From positions 57,595 to 121,594 of the forward strand of contig DDXV01000018.1 of assembly GCA_002347815.1 (NCBI GenBank): DNA of 64,000 nt, read 5' to 3'. The notes under the pieces were generated by a model, which worked only from the letters and a program-made list of their open reading frames with translations, did not search any database and was not told the origin of the DNA. Shown here piece by piece: positions 33,504 through 43,410 of the stretch. The stretch comes from Syntrophaceae bacterium UBA2251 (GTDB lineage: Bacteria > Desulfobacterota > Syntrophia > Syntrophales > UBA2251). The first letter of the stretch is position 1, and each line of letters opens with the position of its first letter. The position numbers were made by a program, and so were the translations under genes.

Positions 33504-35216
33504 ATGAGAGTCCGCAACAAACTAGGCCAGATGCTGATCGACGCCGGCATTCTGACGAACGAACAGCTCAAGCTGGCGCTTCTCGAACAGGCCAAAGGCG
33601 GGAACAGCCTGCGTCTGGGGCAGTTTCTGACCCGCAAGGGGCTGGTCGGCGAGCAGGTCCTGGTCGAAATGCTCAGCCGCCAGTTGAACATCCGGAAATA
33701 CGAGCCGGACAATGTTCCCATCGATCCCAGCCTGACCCAGCTCATTCCGCTGGACTTCGTCCAGAAGCACCAGATCGCCCCCCTGAGAAAGAAGGGGCGC
33801 CTCCTGATCGTCTGCACCACGGACCCGCTCGACATCGCCGCCCTCGACGCCGTTGAAATGCTGACCAACTGCGAGGTGGAGCCGGAGGTTTGCACGGAGC
33901 GGGAGATGGCGCAACTGATCAGCGGCCTCTACGGCATCCAGTCCGGCCTGGGCGGCATGCTGGAAACGATGGACATCGACATCAAGGCGGAGAAGGACAA
34001 GGAGCAAGAGGAACAGGACGTCCTCTTGACCTCCATCCAGAGCATGGCCGGCGAGGCGCCGGTGATCCGCCTGGTCAACACCATCTTCGCCCAGGCCGTC
34101 CGCGAAGGCGCGAGCGACGTCCATATCAGTCCCCAGCAGCACAACGTCCAGGTCCGCTTCCGGATCGACGGCAAACTGCACGACGTGCCGGCCCCCCCCA
34201 AGTCCGCCTTCCTGCCGATCGTCGCCAGAATCAAGATCCTGGCCAACATGGACATCACGGTCTCCCGGCAGACGCAGGACGGGCGTTTCACCCTGGTCAT
34301 GGACCGGAAGGAGATCAACGTCCGCGTCTCCTCCATCCCCACGATCTACGGGGAAAACATGGTCATGCGGTTCCTCGACACGAGCAGCGGCGTCTATTCG
34401 CTCGACGGCCTCGGCATGACCAGGGAGAACATCCGGAAAATCCAGTCCATCATCAACAAGCCCTACGGGATGATCCTGAGCACCGGTCCGACCGGGAGCG
34501 GCAAGAGCACCAGCATCTACGCCATCCTGAACGAACTCAACCGGCCGGACAGCAACATCATGACCCTGGAAGACCCGGTGGAATACCGGATCGACAACAT
34601 CCGCCAGGTCCAGCTCAACACCAAGGCGGGCATGACCTTCGCCAGCGGACTCCGGTCGATCCTGCGCCAGGACCCGGACATCATCATGGTGGGGGAAATC
34701 CGCGACCCGGAAACGGCGGCCATCGCCGTCCAGGCGGCCCAGACCGGCCACCGGGTGCTGAGCACCGTGCACACGAACGACGCCGCCGGCGCCATCAGCC
34801 GGTTCATCGACATGGACGTCGAGCCCTTTCTCATCTCATCGGTTCTGCTGGCGTCCTTCGCCCAGCGGCTCGTCCGGACGATCTGCCCTTACTGCAAGGA
34901 GCGCTACCGCCCCCTCAAGGAGGCGCTGGCCGCGGTGGGGATCCACGGGGAAGACGCCGAAAAGGGCAATTTCATGCGCGGCCGGGGGTGCAACCAGTGC
35001 ATGAGCACGGGCTTCAAGGGGCGGACCGGCGTCTTCGAGGTCCTGATCAACGACGAGATGATCCAGCGGATGATCCTGGAAAAGCGTTCGGCCCAGGAAA
35101 TCACCCGGGAAGCGAAGCGCGCGGGGTTGATGCAAACCCTCCAGGATGACGCGAAAAACAGGGTCCTGCAGGGGATCACCACCCTGGAAGAGGCCGCCAC
35201 CGCGGTCATGATGTGA
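33504..35216 (+). CDS. MshE/PilB-like pilus extension ATPase
   Basis: This 570-residue GspE-family hexameric ATPase powers pilin polymerisation. An N-terminal MshEN/GspE_N region (residues 1-130) is followed by the catalytic part: Walker A GPTGSGKST (about 328-336), the Asp box TLEDPVEY, Walker B DPDIIMVGEIRDPETA and the His box VLSTVHTNDAAGA. Four zinc-binding cysteines are present (CPYC ... CNQC). The MshEN domain of the Vibrio protein binds c-di-GMP; whether the RLGQFL-type motifs here do so needs alignment. It lies 7 bases after the MshM-like gene. Confidence 0.95.
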   Translation: MRVRNKLGQMLIDAGILTNEQLKLALLEQAKGGNSLRLGQFLTRKGLVGEQVLVEMLSRQLNIRKYEPDNVPIDPSLTQLIPLDFVQKHQIAPLRKKGRLLIVCTTDPLDIAALDAVEMLTNCEVEPEVCTEREMAQLISGLYGIQSGLGGMLETMDIDIKAEKDKEQEEQDVLLTSIQSMAGEAPVIRLVNTIFAQAVREGASDVHISPQQHNVQVRFRIDGKLHDVPAPPKSAFLPIVARIKILANMDITVSRQTQDGRFTLVMDRKEINVRVSSIPTIYGENMVMRFLDTSSGVYSLDGLGMTRENIRKIQSIINKPYGMILSTGPTGSGKSTSIYAILNELNRPDSNIMTLEDPVEYRIDNIRQVQLNTKAGMTFASGLRSILRQDPDIIMVGEIRDPETAAIAVQAAQTGHRVLSTVHTNDAAGAISRFIDMDVEPFLISSVLLASFAQRLVRTICPYCKERYRPLKEALAAVGIHGEDAEKGNFMRGRGCNQCMSTGFKGRTGVFEVLINDEMIQRMILEKRSAQEITREAKRAGLMQTLQDDAKNRVLQGITTLEEAATAVMM

Positions 35217-35223
35217 GGTTGAC

Positions 35224-36444
35224 ATGCCCACGTTCAACTACAAGGCCTTCAACGCGAGCGGCGCGGCGGTTTCAGGCGTCGTCGAGGCGGAATCCCAGCA
35301 GATGGCCGCGGATATGCTGTTCGCCCAGGGGTACGTCCCCTCCTCGGTAAAGGAAAAGGTCATCGACACCGGGTCGGGGCTGTGGGCGCGGCTGCTCAGG
35401 ATGACGCAGAAGGTCCCGGCCAAGGACTTGATTATTTTCACGAAACAGTTCCGGTCCATGATGCACGCCGGGGTGCCCCTCATGCGGCTTTTACAGGTCC
35501 TGGAGGCGCAGACGCAAAACGCAGCGCTGAAACGGGCCATCGGCGACATCGCCGAGAGCGTCAAGGAGGGCTCGACCCTCCATACGGCCATGGAGCGAAA
35601 CGGCCACATCTTCTCGCCCCTCTATTACAACCTCGTCAAGGCCGGCGAGGTCAGCGGCAGCGTCCCGGAAGTCCTGTCCCGGCTGGTTTACATCATCGAG
35701 CACGAGGCCAAGATCAAATCGGACATCAAGTCGGCCCTCCAGTATCCGATGATGGTTCTGATCGCCCTGGTCGGGGCCTTCTTCATCCTCCTCACCTTCG
35801 TCATCCCGAAGTTCGCCTCCATGTTTGCGCGGTCGGGCCTGGAGCTGCCGGTTCCGACCCAGATCGCCCTGACGCTGTCCAGACTCATCAATGATTACTG
35901 GTATATCGGATTGGGCAGCCTGATTGCCTTGTTCGTCGGGCTGAGATACTTCCTCAAGACCGAGCAGGGCCAGTACGTCAAGGATGCGCTGCTGCTCAAG
36001 CTGCCGCTCGTCGGCCCCCTCTTCGTCAAGGCCATCATGTCGCGCTTTGCCAGCATTTTCGCGATTTTGCAGTCAAGCGGCGTCCCCATCATGGTGTCCA
36101 TGAAGGTCCTGACCGGGGCGATCGGCAACCAGGCCGTCGCCGTCGAGTTCGGCAAGGTCCGGGACCAGATGCACGAGGGGCGGGGGATCTCCATCCCCTT
36201 GAGCCAGGCGAAATACTTCACCCCGATGGTCATCGACATGATCGCCATCGGAGAGGAATCCGGGAACCTCGAAGAGATGCTCCAGCAGGTCGCCGTCCAC
36301 TACGACGACGAGGTGGCCTACAGCGTCAAGGGAATGTCCGATGCGATCGGGCCGATCCTCATCGTGGGGCTGGCCGCCGTCGTCGGCTTCTTCGCCCTCG
36401 CGATCTTCATGCCCATGTGGGACATGACCAAACTGGCAAAGTAA
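35224..36444 (+). CDS. MshG/PilC/GspF-like inner-membrane platform protein
   Basis: This 406-residue polytopic protein has two repeated GspF domains. It begins FNYKAFNASGAAVSGVVEAES, as usual for GspF/PilC, then FTKQFRSMMHAGVPLMRLLQ in the first half and SRFASIFAILQSSGVPIMVSM in the second. Membrane helices occur near 170-195, 220-240 and 375-400 (ILIVGLAAVVGFFALAIFMPMW). It is the rotor platform that works with the MshE-like ATPase, whose stop lies 7 bases upstream. It is followed after 6 bases by the sigma-54 activator gene. Confidence 0.95.
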   Translation: MPTFNYKAFNASGAAVSGVVEAESQQMAADMLFAQGYVPSSVKEKVIDTGSGLWARLLRMTQKVPAKDLIIFTKQFRSMMHAGVPLMRLLQVLEAQTQNAALKRAIGDIAESVKEGSTLHTAMERNGHIFSPLYYNLVKAGEVSGSVPEVLSRLVYIIEHEAKIKSDIKSALQYPMMVLIALVGAFFILLTFVIPKFASMFARSGLELPVPTQIALTLSRLINDYWYIGLGSLIALFVGLRYFLKTEQGQYVKDALLLKLPLVGPLFVKAIMSRFASIFAILQSSGVPIMVSMKVLTGAIGNQAVAVEFGKVRDQMHEGRGISIPLSQAKYFTPMVIDMIAIGEESGNLEEMLQQVAVHYDDEVAYSVKGMSDAIGPILIVGLAAVVGFFALAIFMPMWDMTKLAK

Positions 36445-36450
36445 GCGATC

Positions 36451-37791
<1,341 letters not shown>

Positions 37792-37865
37792 GACGCCCAC
37801 CAAATCTTGGGGCTTTTTCAAGACAGTTAACTTCGAACACTCATCAAACACCCACCCTATAAATT

Positions 37866-37878
37866 ATGCGACGCGCAT
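37866..37878. promoter_or_regulatory. Candidate enhancer (inverted repeat) for the sigma-54 activator
   Basis: ATGCG, three bases, CGCAT form a perfect 5-base dyad about 90 bases upstream of the -24/-12 promoter, a normal distance for a sigma-54 activator site. No second copy was found, so this is tentative. Confidence 0.35.
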
Positions 37879-37967
37879 CGAGAATATCTTTTCTTTCCAT
37901 ATAATACCAGACAGTTAGAGGATAAGCTTATTTTTCATTGAATATTTCGACCCAAAACAGTAATGGC

Positions 37968-37983
37968 TGGCACGGCCTGTGCT
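37968..37983 (+). promoter_or_regulatory. Sigma-54 (-24/-12) promoter of the pilin gene
   Basis: TGGCACGGCCTGTGCT matches the sigma-54 consensus TGGCACG-N4-TTGCW at all but one fixed position, with GG and GC at the right spacing. Transcription would start about 65 bases before the pilin ATG. Confidence 0.82.
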
Positions 37984-38058
37984 TAGATAACAGGCCAAAA
38001 GGGAACAAAAAAGAAAAAATATAGTGGTGCCCGGGACAGGGAGAGAGGAGGCAAGAAA

Positions 38059-38475
38059 ATGAAAACGTCAACAAGAAAAAACCAGAAGGGGTTCACCCTG
38101 ATCGAGATCATCGCCGTTCTCGTCATCCTGGGGATCCTCGCCGCCGTCGCCATACCGAAATATCTCGACATGCGCGAAGAGTCCGTCATAAATGCCGCCA
38201 AGGGTGCGGTCTCGGAACTGAATGCGCGTGAGCGTCTTTCGCTGGCCCAACACAAATTGAAAGACTCGGGGGCAAATACATATTATTCTGTTCCGACAAC
38301 AATTGGCTATAATCTTGGTGACGACTGGTCAGGTGTGTCGTTTTCAGGTGTTGGCTATGAGGGCAGTGGCATTGGCAACGCAACAGGCACTTTCAAGGGA
38401 ATCGACGTGACATTCACAAAGACAGCAGCCACGGATATAAATAGCCCCGCAACCTGGAAATTAGCTGGGCACTGA
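38059..38475 (+). CDS. Type IV prepilin, probable major pilin (MshA/PilA-like)
   Basis: This 138-residue prepilin has a short basic leader ending in QKG, then FTLIEIIAVLVILGILAAVAIPKY, the class III signal with Glu5 of the mature protein. The C-terminal part is short, Gly/Ser/Thr-rich and has no cysteine pair. A strong AGGAGG lies 7 bases before the ATG. Its own sigma-54 promoter, strong ribosome site and following hairpin suggest high independent expression, as expected of a major subunit. No prepilin peptidase gene is visible in the window. Confidence 0.9.
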   Translation: MKTSTRKNQKGFTLIEIIAVLVILGILAAVAIPKYLDMREESVINAAKGAVSELNARERLSLAQHKLKDSGANTYYSVPTTIGYNLGDDWSGVSFSGVGYEGSGIGNATGTFKGIDVTFTKTAATDINSPATWKLAGH

Positions 38476-38528
38476 AACAAGGGTGGATCGTCTGATGAAC
38501 AGGCATAACTAATCCTTGAAGATTAAAA

Positions 38529-38568
38529 AACGCAAGAAGGGGAATCTGGAGATTCCCCTTCTTGCGTT
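38529..38568 (+). terminator. Very strong hairpin after the pilin gene
   Basis: AACGCAAGAAGGGGAATC (38529-38546) and its exact complement (38551-38568) form an 18-pair stem with the loop TGGA. Six A precede it but only two T follow, so it may act as a 3' stabiliser or partial terminator between pilin and the next gene, whose ATG is 25 bases downstream. Confidence 0.75.
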
Positions 38569-38592
38569 CAGCGGCCTTGCAGATTATTCAAA

Positions 38593-40668
38593 ATGACAAA
38601 TGCATTCACCCACGTTGAATTGAACATCCTGCAGAATTCAACGACGCCTCCAAAGGCCCTCTTCCCTTTCGTCGCCCTTTTCCTTCTCCTCCTGATCATC
38701 TATGCCAACAGTCTGTCAGGGGCCTGGCAGTTCGACGACATAAGCAATATTCTTAGCAACCCCTCCGTCCATTTGAGCTCACTCGACGGGGAGTCCGTGC
38801 AACAAACCTTTTACGGGCTCGATCGGGGGCGAATATCCCGGCCGGTTGCCTACCTGAGTTTCGGGCTGAACCACTATCTTGGCGGTCTGGACCCGTTGGG
38901 CTACCACGTCGTCAATCTTGTCATCCACTATCTTGCCGCTATTTTTCTTTTTTTGTTCGTTTACAAAACCCTCATTCTACCACGCGTCTGGGAAACTTAC
39001 GGCCCAAACGCCTACCCCATTGCCCTCCTTAGTGCAACCCTCTGGGCGATCAATCCGGTCCAAGTGTCAGCCGTCAGCTATATCGTCCAGCGTATGGCTT
39101 CTATGGCCGGACTGTTTTACATCTTGAGCATGTACCTTTATCTTCTGGGCAGAACATCGGAAGTTCGGGGCAGAAAAATCCTCTTTTTTTCGCTCTGCGC
39201 CTTGAGCGCCGCTCTGGCCATCGGCACCAAAGAGAACGCCGTCATGATTCCCGTGAGCATTTACCTCTATGACTTGATTTTGATTCAGGACGTATCCAGA
39301 AAGATTCTTGTCAAACATTTAAAATATTTCATTCTTCCGGCTGCGATTCTCGTTTCGCTCTGGCTCTTTTTTTCCTTGAACATCCTCTCCATCGTCGACG
39401 GTTACGCCGGCCGGCCCTTCACCCTGACCGAGCGTCTGTTGACGGAACCCCGGGTGATTCTGTTCTATATTTCCCTGCTCCTCTACCCGACCTATTCCCG
39501 TCTGATGCTGAACCATGATGTCGAACTTTCCACGTCGTTTCTGGATCCCTGGACGACATTGCCGGCCATCCTGGCAATTGCGGTCTGTATCGGATGGGCC
39601 GTTTGGGTGGCCCGGAAAAACCCCCTGCCGGCCTACTGCATTCTTTTCTTTTTCCTCAATCACTTCATCGAAGGCTCCTTCATCCCCCTGGAACTGATCT
39701 ATGAACACCGGAATTACATCCCCTCCATGCTCCTGTTCTTGCCGGTGGCCATTTTCATCGTTCGAGCCTTGGAGTATTTTTCATACAAAAAGATCCTCCA
39801 GTTTTCGATTGCCGCGCTGGTTTCTTTCGTTCTCGCTGCCCAAGGACACACCGTGTCGATGTACAACCACATTTTCAAAGATACCTATTCGCTCTGGTCC
39901 GACAATGTCATCAAAGCCCCTAATCTAAGCCGACCTTATATCGGCCTGGGCAACGCCCTTTGGGATCAGGAACGATTCGAAGAAGCCTATGCGGCCTATG
40001 AAACGGCCTGGGGACTCAATCGGTTTCAGCGATCCGCTAATGCCCATTCCGCCATTTACAACATGGGACGCTATCATTTTTTGATCGGGGACAATGAACG
40101 GGCTTTGGCGTTCTTTAAGGCGGCCATCAAGATAGAGCCCAAATATGAGGATACCTGGATCAGCCTCACCCGGACACTGATCCGGCTCGATAATCTCAAT
40201 GGGGCCGAAATGGCCATACGTTTGGCACTGGCGCACAAACCGGACAGCATGAAGCTCAATGCCACGCTCAGCTTCGTTTTGCTGAAAAAGAAAGCCTATC
40301 CGGAAGCCCTTCAAACCGCATGGGAAACAATGACCCTTCACCCGGAATGCCAAGACTTACATCGGGTTCTCGCGGAGGCTTATCGTCGCAACCACCACTT
40401 GGATCGGGCCATTCATCTGTTGGAAACGTATGTAATGAACAATCGGAATGACACCGAAAGCAACCTCGCCCTGATCGAACTTTACACCAGAACCGGCCAG
40501 ACGGAAAAACTCGACAGAACCATCGCCCGAGTCATGATGTTAAAAGGTCCGCAAAGCTGGAGAGCCTTGATTGCGGATTTCCAGAACGGAAAGGCAGACC
40601 ACGCCTATGAACCTGATTCACAGAGGCTTTTATCCATGATAAGGACAAGGCTCAACCAACAGCAATGA
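38593..40668 (+). CDS. TMTC-like membrane protein with TPR domain, possible glycosyltransferase (copy 1)
   Basis: The product has 691 residues. Residues about 20-420 contain some 10 hydrophobic helices; the first periplasmic loop holds the acidic pair Asp48-Asp49 (WQFDDISNI), as in GT-C glycosyltransferases of the PMT/TMTC type. The C-terminal ~260 residues are TPR repeats (IYNMGRYHFLIGDNERALAFFKAAI). TMTC proteins transfer mannose to protein serine/threonine in eukaryotes; bacterial relatives are mostly uncharacterised. Being next to the pilin gene suggests pilin O-glycosylation, which is inference. The gene is visibly less GC-rich than its neighbours. The second copy begins 25 bases downstream. 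Confidence 0.72.
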   Translation: MTNAFTHVELNILQNSTTPPKALFPFVALFLLLLIIYANSLSGAWQFDDISNILSNPSVHLSSLDGESVQQTFYGLDRGRISRPVAYLSFGLNHYLGGLDPLGYHVVNLVIHYLAAIFLFLFVYKTLILPRVWETYGPNAYPIALLSATLWAINPVQVSAVSYIVQRMASMAGLFYILSMYLYLLGRTSEVRGRKILFFSLCALSAALAIGTKENAVMIPVSIYLYDLILIQDVSRKILVKHLKYFILPAAILVSLWLFFSLNILSIVDGYAGRPFTLTERLLTEPRVILFYISLLLYPTYSRLMLNHDVELSTSFLDPWTTLPAILAIAVCIGWAVWVARKNPLPAYCILFFFLNHFIEGSFIPLELIYEHRNYIPSMLLFLPVAIFIVRALEYFSYKKILQFSIAALVSFVLAAQGHTVSMYNHIFKDTYSLWSDNVIKAPNLSRPYIGLGNALWDQERFEEAYAAYETAWGLNRFQRSANAHSAIYNMGRYHFLIGDNERALAFFKAAIKIEPKYEDTWISLTRTLIRLDNLNGAEMAIRLALAHKPDSMKLNATLSFVLLKKKAYPEALQTAWETMTLHPECQDLHRVLAEAYRRNHHLDRAIHLLETYVMNNRNDTESNLALIELYTRTGQTEKLDRTIARVMMLKGPQSWRALIADFQNGKADHAYEPDSQRLLSMIRTRLNQQQ

Positions 40669-40693
40669 AACTCGTCGATATACAGGTGCGCCT

Positions 40694-42622
40694 GTGCTAA
40701 ATCGAAAAACTTTTCTAACCGTTGCCATCCTTGTCATTTTCATCGCCATTGCCTATGTCCCGCTTTTCGACAACGCCACGATCGCCTGGGATGATTTCTA
40801 TAACTTAATCAATAACGAGCGCCTGAAGTCATTGACCTTTGAAAACGTCCTGTCCTACTGGACAGGTCCGTTTCTGAAACTCTACATCCCGGTCACCTAC
40901 ACCACATGGTCCGTGGTCTGGCAGGCGATCTCCTGGTTGGCGCCTGCAGATCCGGACTATCAGATCCATGCCCGGGTCCTGCACCTGCTGAACCTGCTTT
41001 TCCACATCCTTAACGCGCTGTTGGTCTTTTCAATTGTCCTGAGAATGGTCAACGATCGACTGGCGGCCCTACTGGGCGCCATGCTGTTCGGCCTGCACCC
41101 CCTGCAAGTGGAAACGGTTTCCTTTATTTCGGAATGGAGGACCCTGCTGGCCTTTTTCTTTTCGCTCGCGACCATGCATCAATATCTCGAAGCCCATGAG
41201 GCAGCGCGGCGTACGCCCGAACGGTCCGATGGCGCATCTTCGGAAAACGGGGATGCCCGGCCCCTGACCAAATCCTGGGTTTGTCGATGCCTCAAGAACA
41301 GGCACTCACTGGCGGCATTTTCATTTTTTGTTTTGGCGCTCCTTTCGAAACCCGTCAGCACCATCGTTCCCGTCTTTCTGCTCGTCATCGACCATTTCTT
41401 CCTCCACCGGGACCTGCGAAGTTCTCTCAAGTCGCTGGCAATCTGGTTCATCGCCGCCGCGGTGCTGGTCGTCCTGACGGTCCAGGCCCAGCCGCCCGAT
41501 CCGCTCCAGTTCATCGTTCCCCTCTGGAAACGCCCGTTCATCGCCTTTGACGCGGCCACCTTTTATCTCTGGAAGCTTTTTATCCCCCACAACCTGTGCA
41601 TCGATTACGGGCGTACGCCCGAATATGTGCTGAGCCACGGGTGGGGTTACGCAACCGGGATCCTGTCGGCAGGCATTCTGGCGCTATTGTTGCTCAAGCG
41701 CAAGAAACACCCCCTTTATCTGGCGTGTTATCTCCTCTTTCTGGTGGGTTTTCTTCCAACATCCGGATTGTTGCCCTTCGTCTTTCAGTATTTCTCGACC
41801 GTCGCCGACCGCTACATGTACTTCGCGATGCTGGGGCCTGCGCTTGCCTCGGCCGTTTTTCTGCGAAAGGAACGGAACCCCGTGCATCTGGCGCCGGTGT
41901 TTCTCATCTTTCTGGTATTGGCAATGGCCACTTACGCCCAGGCGAGGGTATGGGATAATGGAATCAAGCTCTACACCAATGCTATCAAGATCAATCCCCG
42001 CGGCTTCTGGACCCGCAATAACCTGGGGAGACAAATCCATAAAGAAGACATCATGGGGGCGATTTTCCTTTATCGGGAAGCCGTCCATTTGCAGCCTGAT
42101 TATTTGCTGGCAATCGAAAACCTGGCGGCGAGCCTCTTGCAGGTTCGGGTTCAATACCCATCATTCGACGTTGCCTGGCTGGTCGACCGCGACGCCGACA
42201 CACGGAATGAAGAATCGAAATACCTCCAGGCGGGCGTCAGTAACTTGCGTGCAAGAAAACCGCATAAAGCGACACAAAATTTCGGCAAGGCCATTGCCCT
42301 GAACATGATCAACGGCAAAAGTTACAACAACATGGGGCTGGTCATGACAATGTCCAAAGATTTCGACCGTGCCGCCCACCTGTTCCGAGCGGCCATCGCG
42401 CTCAGTCCCAACAACCCGGAAGCACTGAACAATCTGGCCATTGCCACCTATCATCTCGGGAAGAAAGACAAGGCCTTGGAATATTTGGACAGAGCTCTCG
42501 AGATGAAAAAGAAAAGCCGGACCATCCTGGCAAACCGGACGGCCCTCTCGGAGGAAATGGAGCGCGAAACGCGGGGAGCGAAACCCGTTCCCATAGAATT
42601 AGTATATCTGTTGCAGAAATGA
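40694..42622 (+). CDS. TMTC-like membrane protein with TPR domain, possible glycosyltransferase (copy 2)
   Basis: The product has 642 residues from GTG 40694, preceded by AGGTG. It is built like copy 1: membrane helices to about residue 420, the loop-1 acidic pair Asp33-Asp34 (IAWDDFYNL), the HPLQVETVSFISEWRTLL segment matching NPVQVSAVSYIVQRMASM in copy 1, and a C-terminal TPR part (NMGLVMTMSKDFDRAAHLFRAAI). The two copies have diverged strongly and may act on different acceptors or sugars. Alternatively one could flip or polymerise a glycan. Substrate cannot be read. Confidence 0.72.
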   Translation: MLNRKTFLTVAILVIFIAIAYVPLFDNATIAWDDFYNLINNERLKSLTFENVLSYWTGPFLKLYIPVTYTTWSVVWQAISWLAPADPDYQIHARVLHLLNLLFHILNALLVFSIVLRMVNDRLAALLGAMLFGLHPLQVETVSFISEWRTLLAFFFSLATMHQYLEAHEAARRTPERSDGASSENGDARPLTKSWVCRCLKNRHSLAAFSFFVLALLSKPVSTIVPVFLLVIDHFFLHRDLRSSLKSLAIWFIAAAVLVVLTVQAQPPDPLQFIVPLWKRPFIAFDAATFYLWKLFIPHNLCIDYGRTPEYVLSHGWGYATGILSAGILALLLLKRKKHPLYLACYLLFLVGFLPTSGLLPFVFQYFSTVADRYMYFAMLGPALASAVFLRKERNPVHLAPVFLIFLVLAMATYAQARVWDNGIKLYTNAIKINPRGFWTRNNLGRQIHKEDIMGAIFLYREAVHLQPDYLLAIENLAASLLQVRVQYPSFDVAWLVDRDADTRNEESKYLQAGVSNLRARKPHKATQNFGKAIALNMINGKSYNNMGLVMTMSKDFDRAAHLFRAAIALSPNNPEALNNLAIATYHLGKKDKALEYLDRALEMKKKSRTILANRTALSEEMERETRGAKPVPIELVYLLQK

Positions 42623-42745
42623 AGCATCGTGCCGCTGAAATTCTTTGGGTCGGGCAACGGGGAACGGGGGTTCTCGGAGGAAGGCTTCATTGTCTTTTCA
42701 TTCTGACAAAAGATCTGATGCATTCCCGCCCACTGAAAAACCTTT

Positions 42746-42773
42746 TTGACAGGAGGGATTTTCAAGGTAAGAT
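42746..42773 (+). promoter_or_regulatory. Sigma-70 promoter of the minor pilin genes
   Basis: TTGACA (42746-42751) and TAAGAT (42768-42773) are spaced by 16 bases, about 70 bases before the first minor pilin start. The 221-base gap between copy 2 and this gene holds nothing else recognised. Confidence 0.6.
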
Positions 42774-42843
42774 GTCGCCATGATTCCGCCACCCCGGACG
42801 ACAACCGACGGGGGTGGGATTTTAAGATCTTCATCCTCGCGCA

Positions 42844-43410
42844 ATGATTGGCCTGGAAATGATGAAACAAAGCCGTAAATCCCACAACAATCATCAGGGC
42901 TTCACCATGATCGAAATGGTGGCGGTGCTGATCGTCATGGCGATTGTCAGTGTTCTGGTCGTCAGTCGTTACACAACGGGATCCGAACAACTGATCGCCG
43001 AAACGGATGCCTTGAAATCGAGCCTCCGCTACGCGCAGATTCAATCCATGCAGGACGACACGGACACGAATCCGGTCAAATGGGGCATCCACCTGTCTTT
43101 AGATGAATTGTCTTACATCCTTTACAAAAACAACGCTCCGGCCAAAGACGGCAATTCCAAAGACGTAATGATCCCTGCAAAATTGCCGGACGCAACGGAA
43201 GATCCGTTACCCGTCAACCAGCATAAACTGCAGGCGGGCGTTCACATCAAAACCGGCCGAGGCACAACCATCAATTTCGACAAGTGGGGAAGGCCTGTCG
43301 ACGCGTCCGGAACCCCGCTCACGGCGGATATCGAAAACTTGATTCTCTCTCAGCGGGGGACCGACGCCGACCCGATCGTTGTCACGAAGAACACGGGATA
43401 CATCCGATGA
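42844..43410 (+). CDS. Prepilin-like protein, MshC/GspH type
   Basis: The product has 188 residues; the start may instead be the ATG pair at 42859-42864, giving a shorter leader. The class III cleavage site is HQG then FTMIEMVAVLIVMAIVSVLVV, with Glu5. The soluble part begins with a helix (LKSSLRYAQIQSMQ) typical of GspH/FimT and continues with beta-rich sequence. It is a minor pilin that would prime or cap the pilus. Its stop overlaps the next gene's start by ATGA, showing translational coupling in a four-gene run. Confidence 0.85.
   Translation: MIGLEMMKQSRKSHNNHQGFTMIEMVAVLIVMAIVSVLVVSRYTTGSEQLIAETDALKSSLRYAQIQSMQDDTDTNPVKWGIHLSLDELSYILYKNNAPAKDGNSKDVMIPAKLPDATEDPLPVNQHKLQAGVHIKTGRGTTINFDKWGRPVDASGTPLTADIENLILSQRGTDADPIVVTKNTGYIR

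Noticed and set aside
27155..36444. Type II secretion system instead of a pilus
   Set aside because: The order MshI-J-K-L-M-E-G, an ExeA-like gene after the secretin, and the following pilin genes fit MSHA-type pili better; GspD/C order and a GspO gene typical of type II loci are absent.
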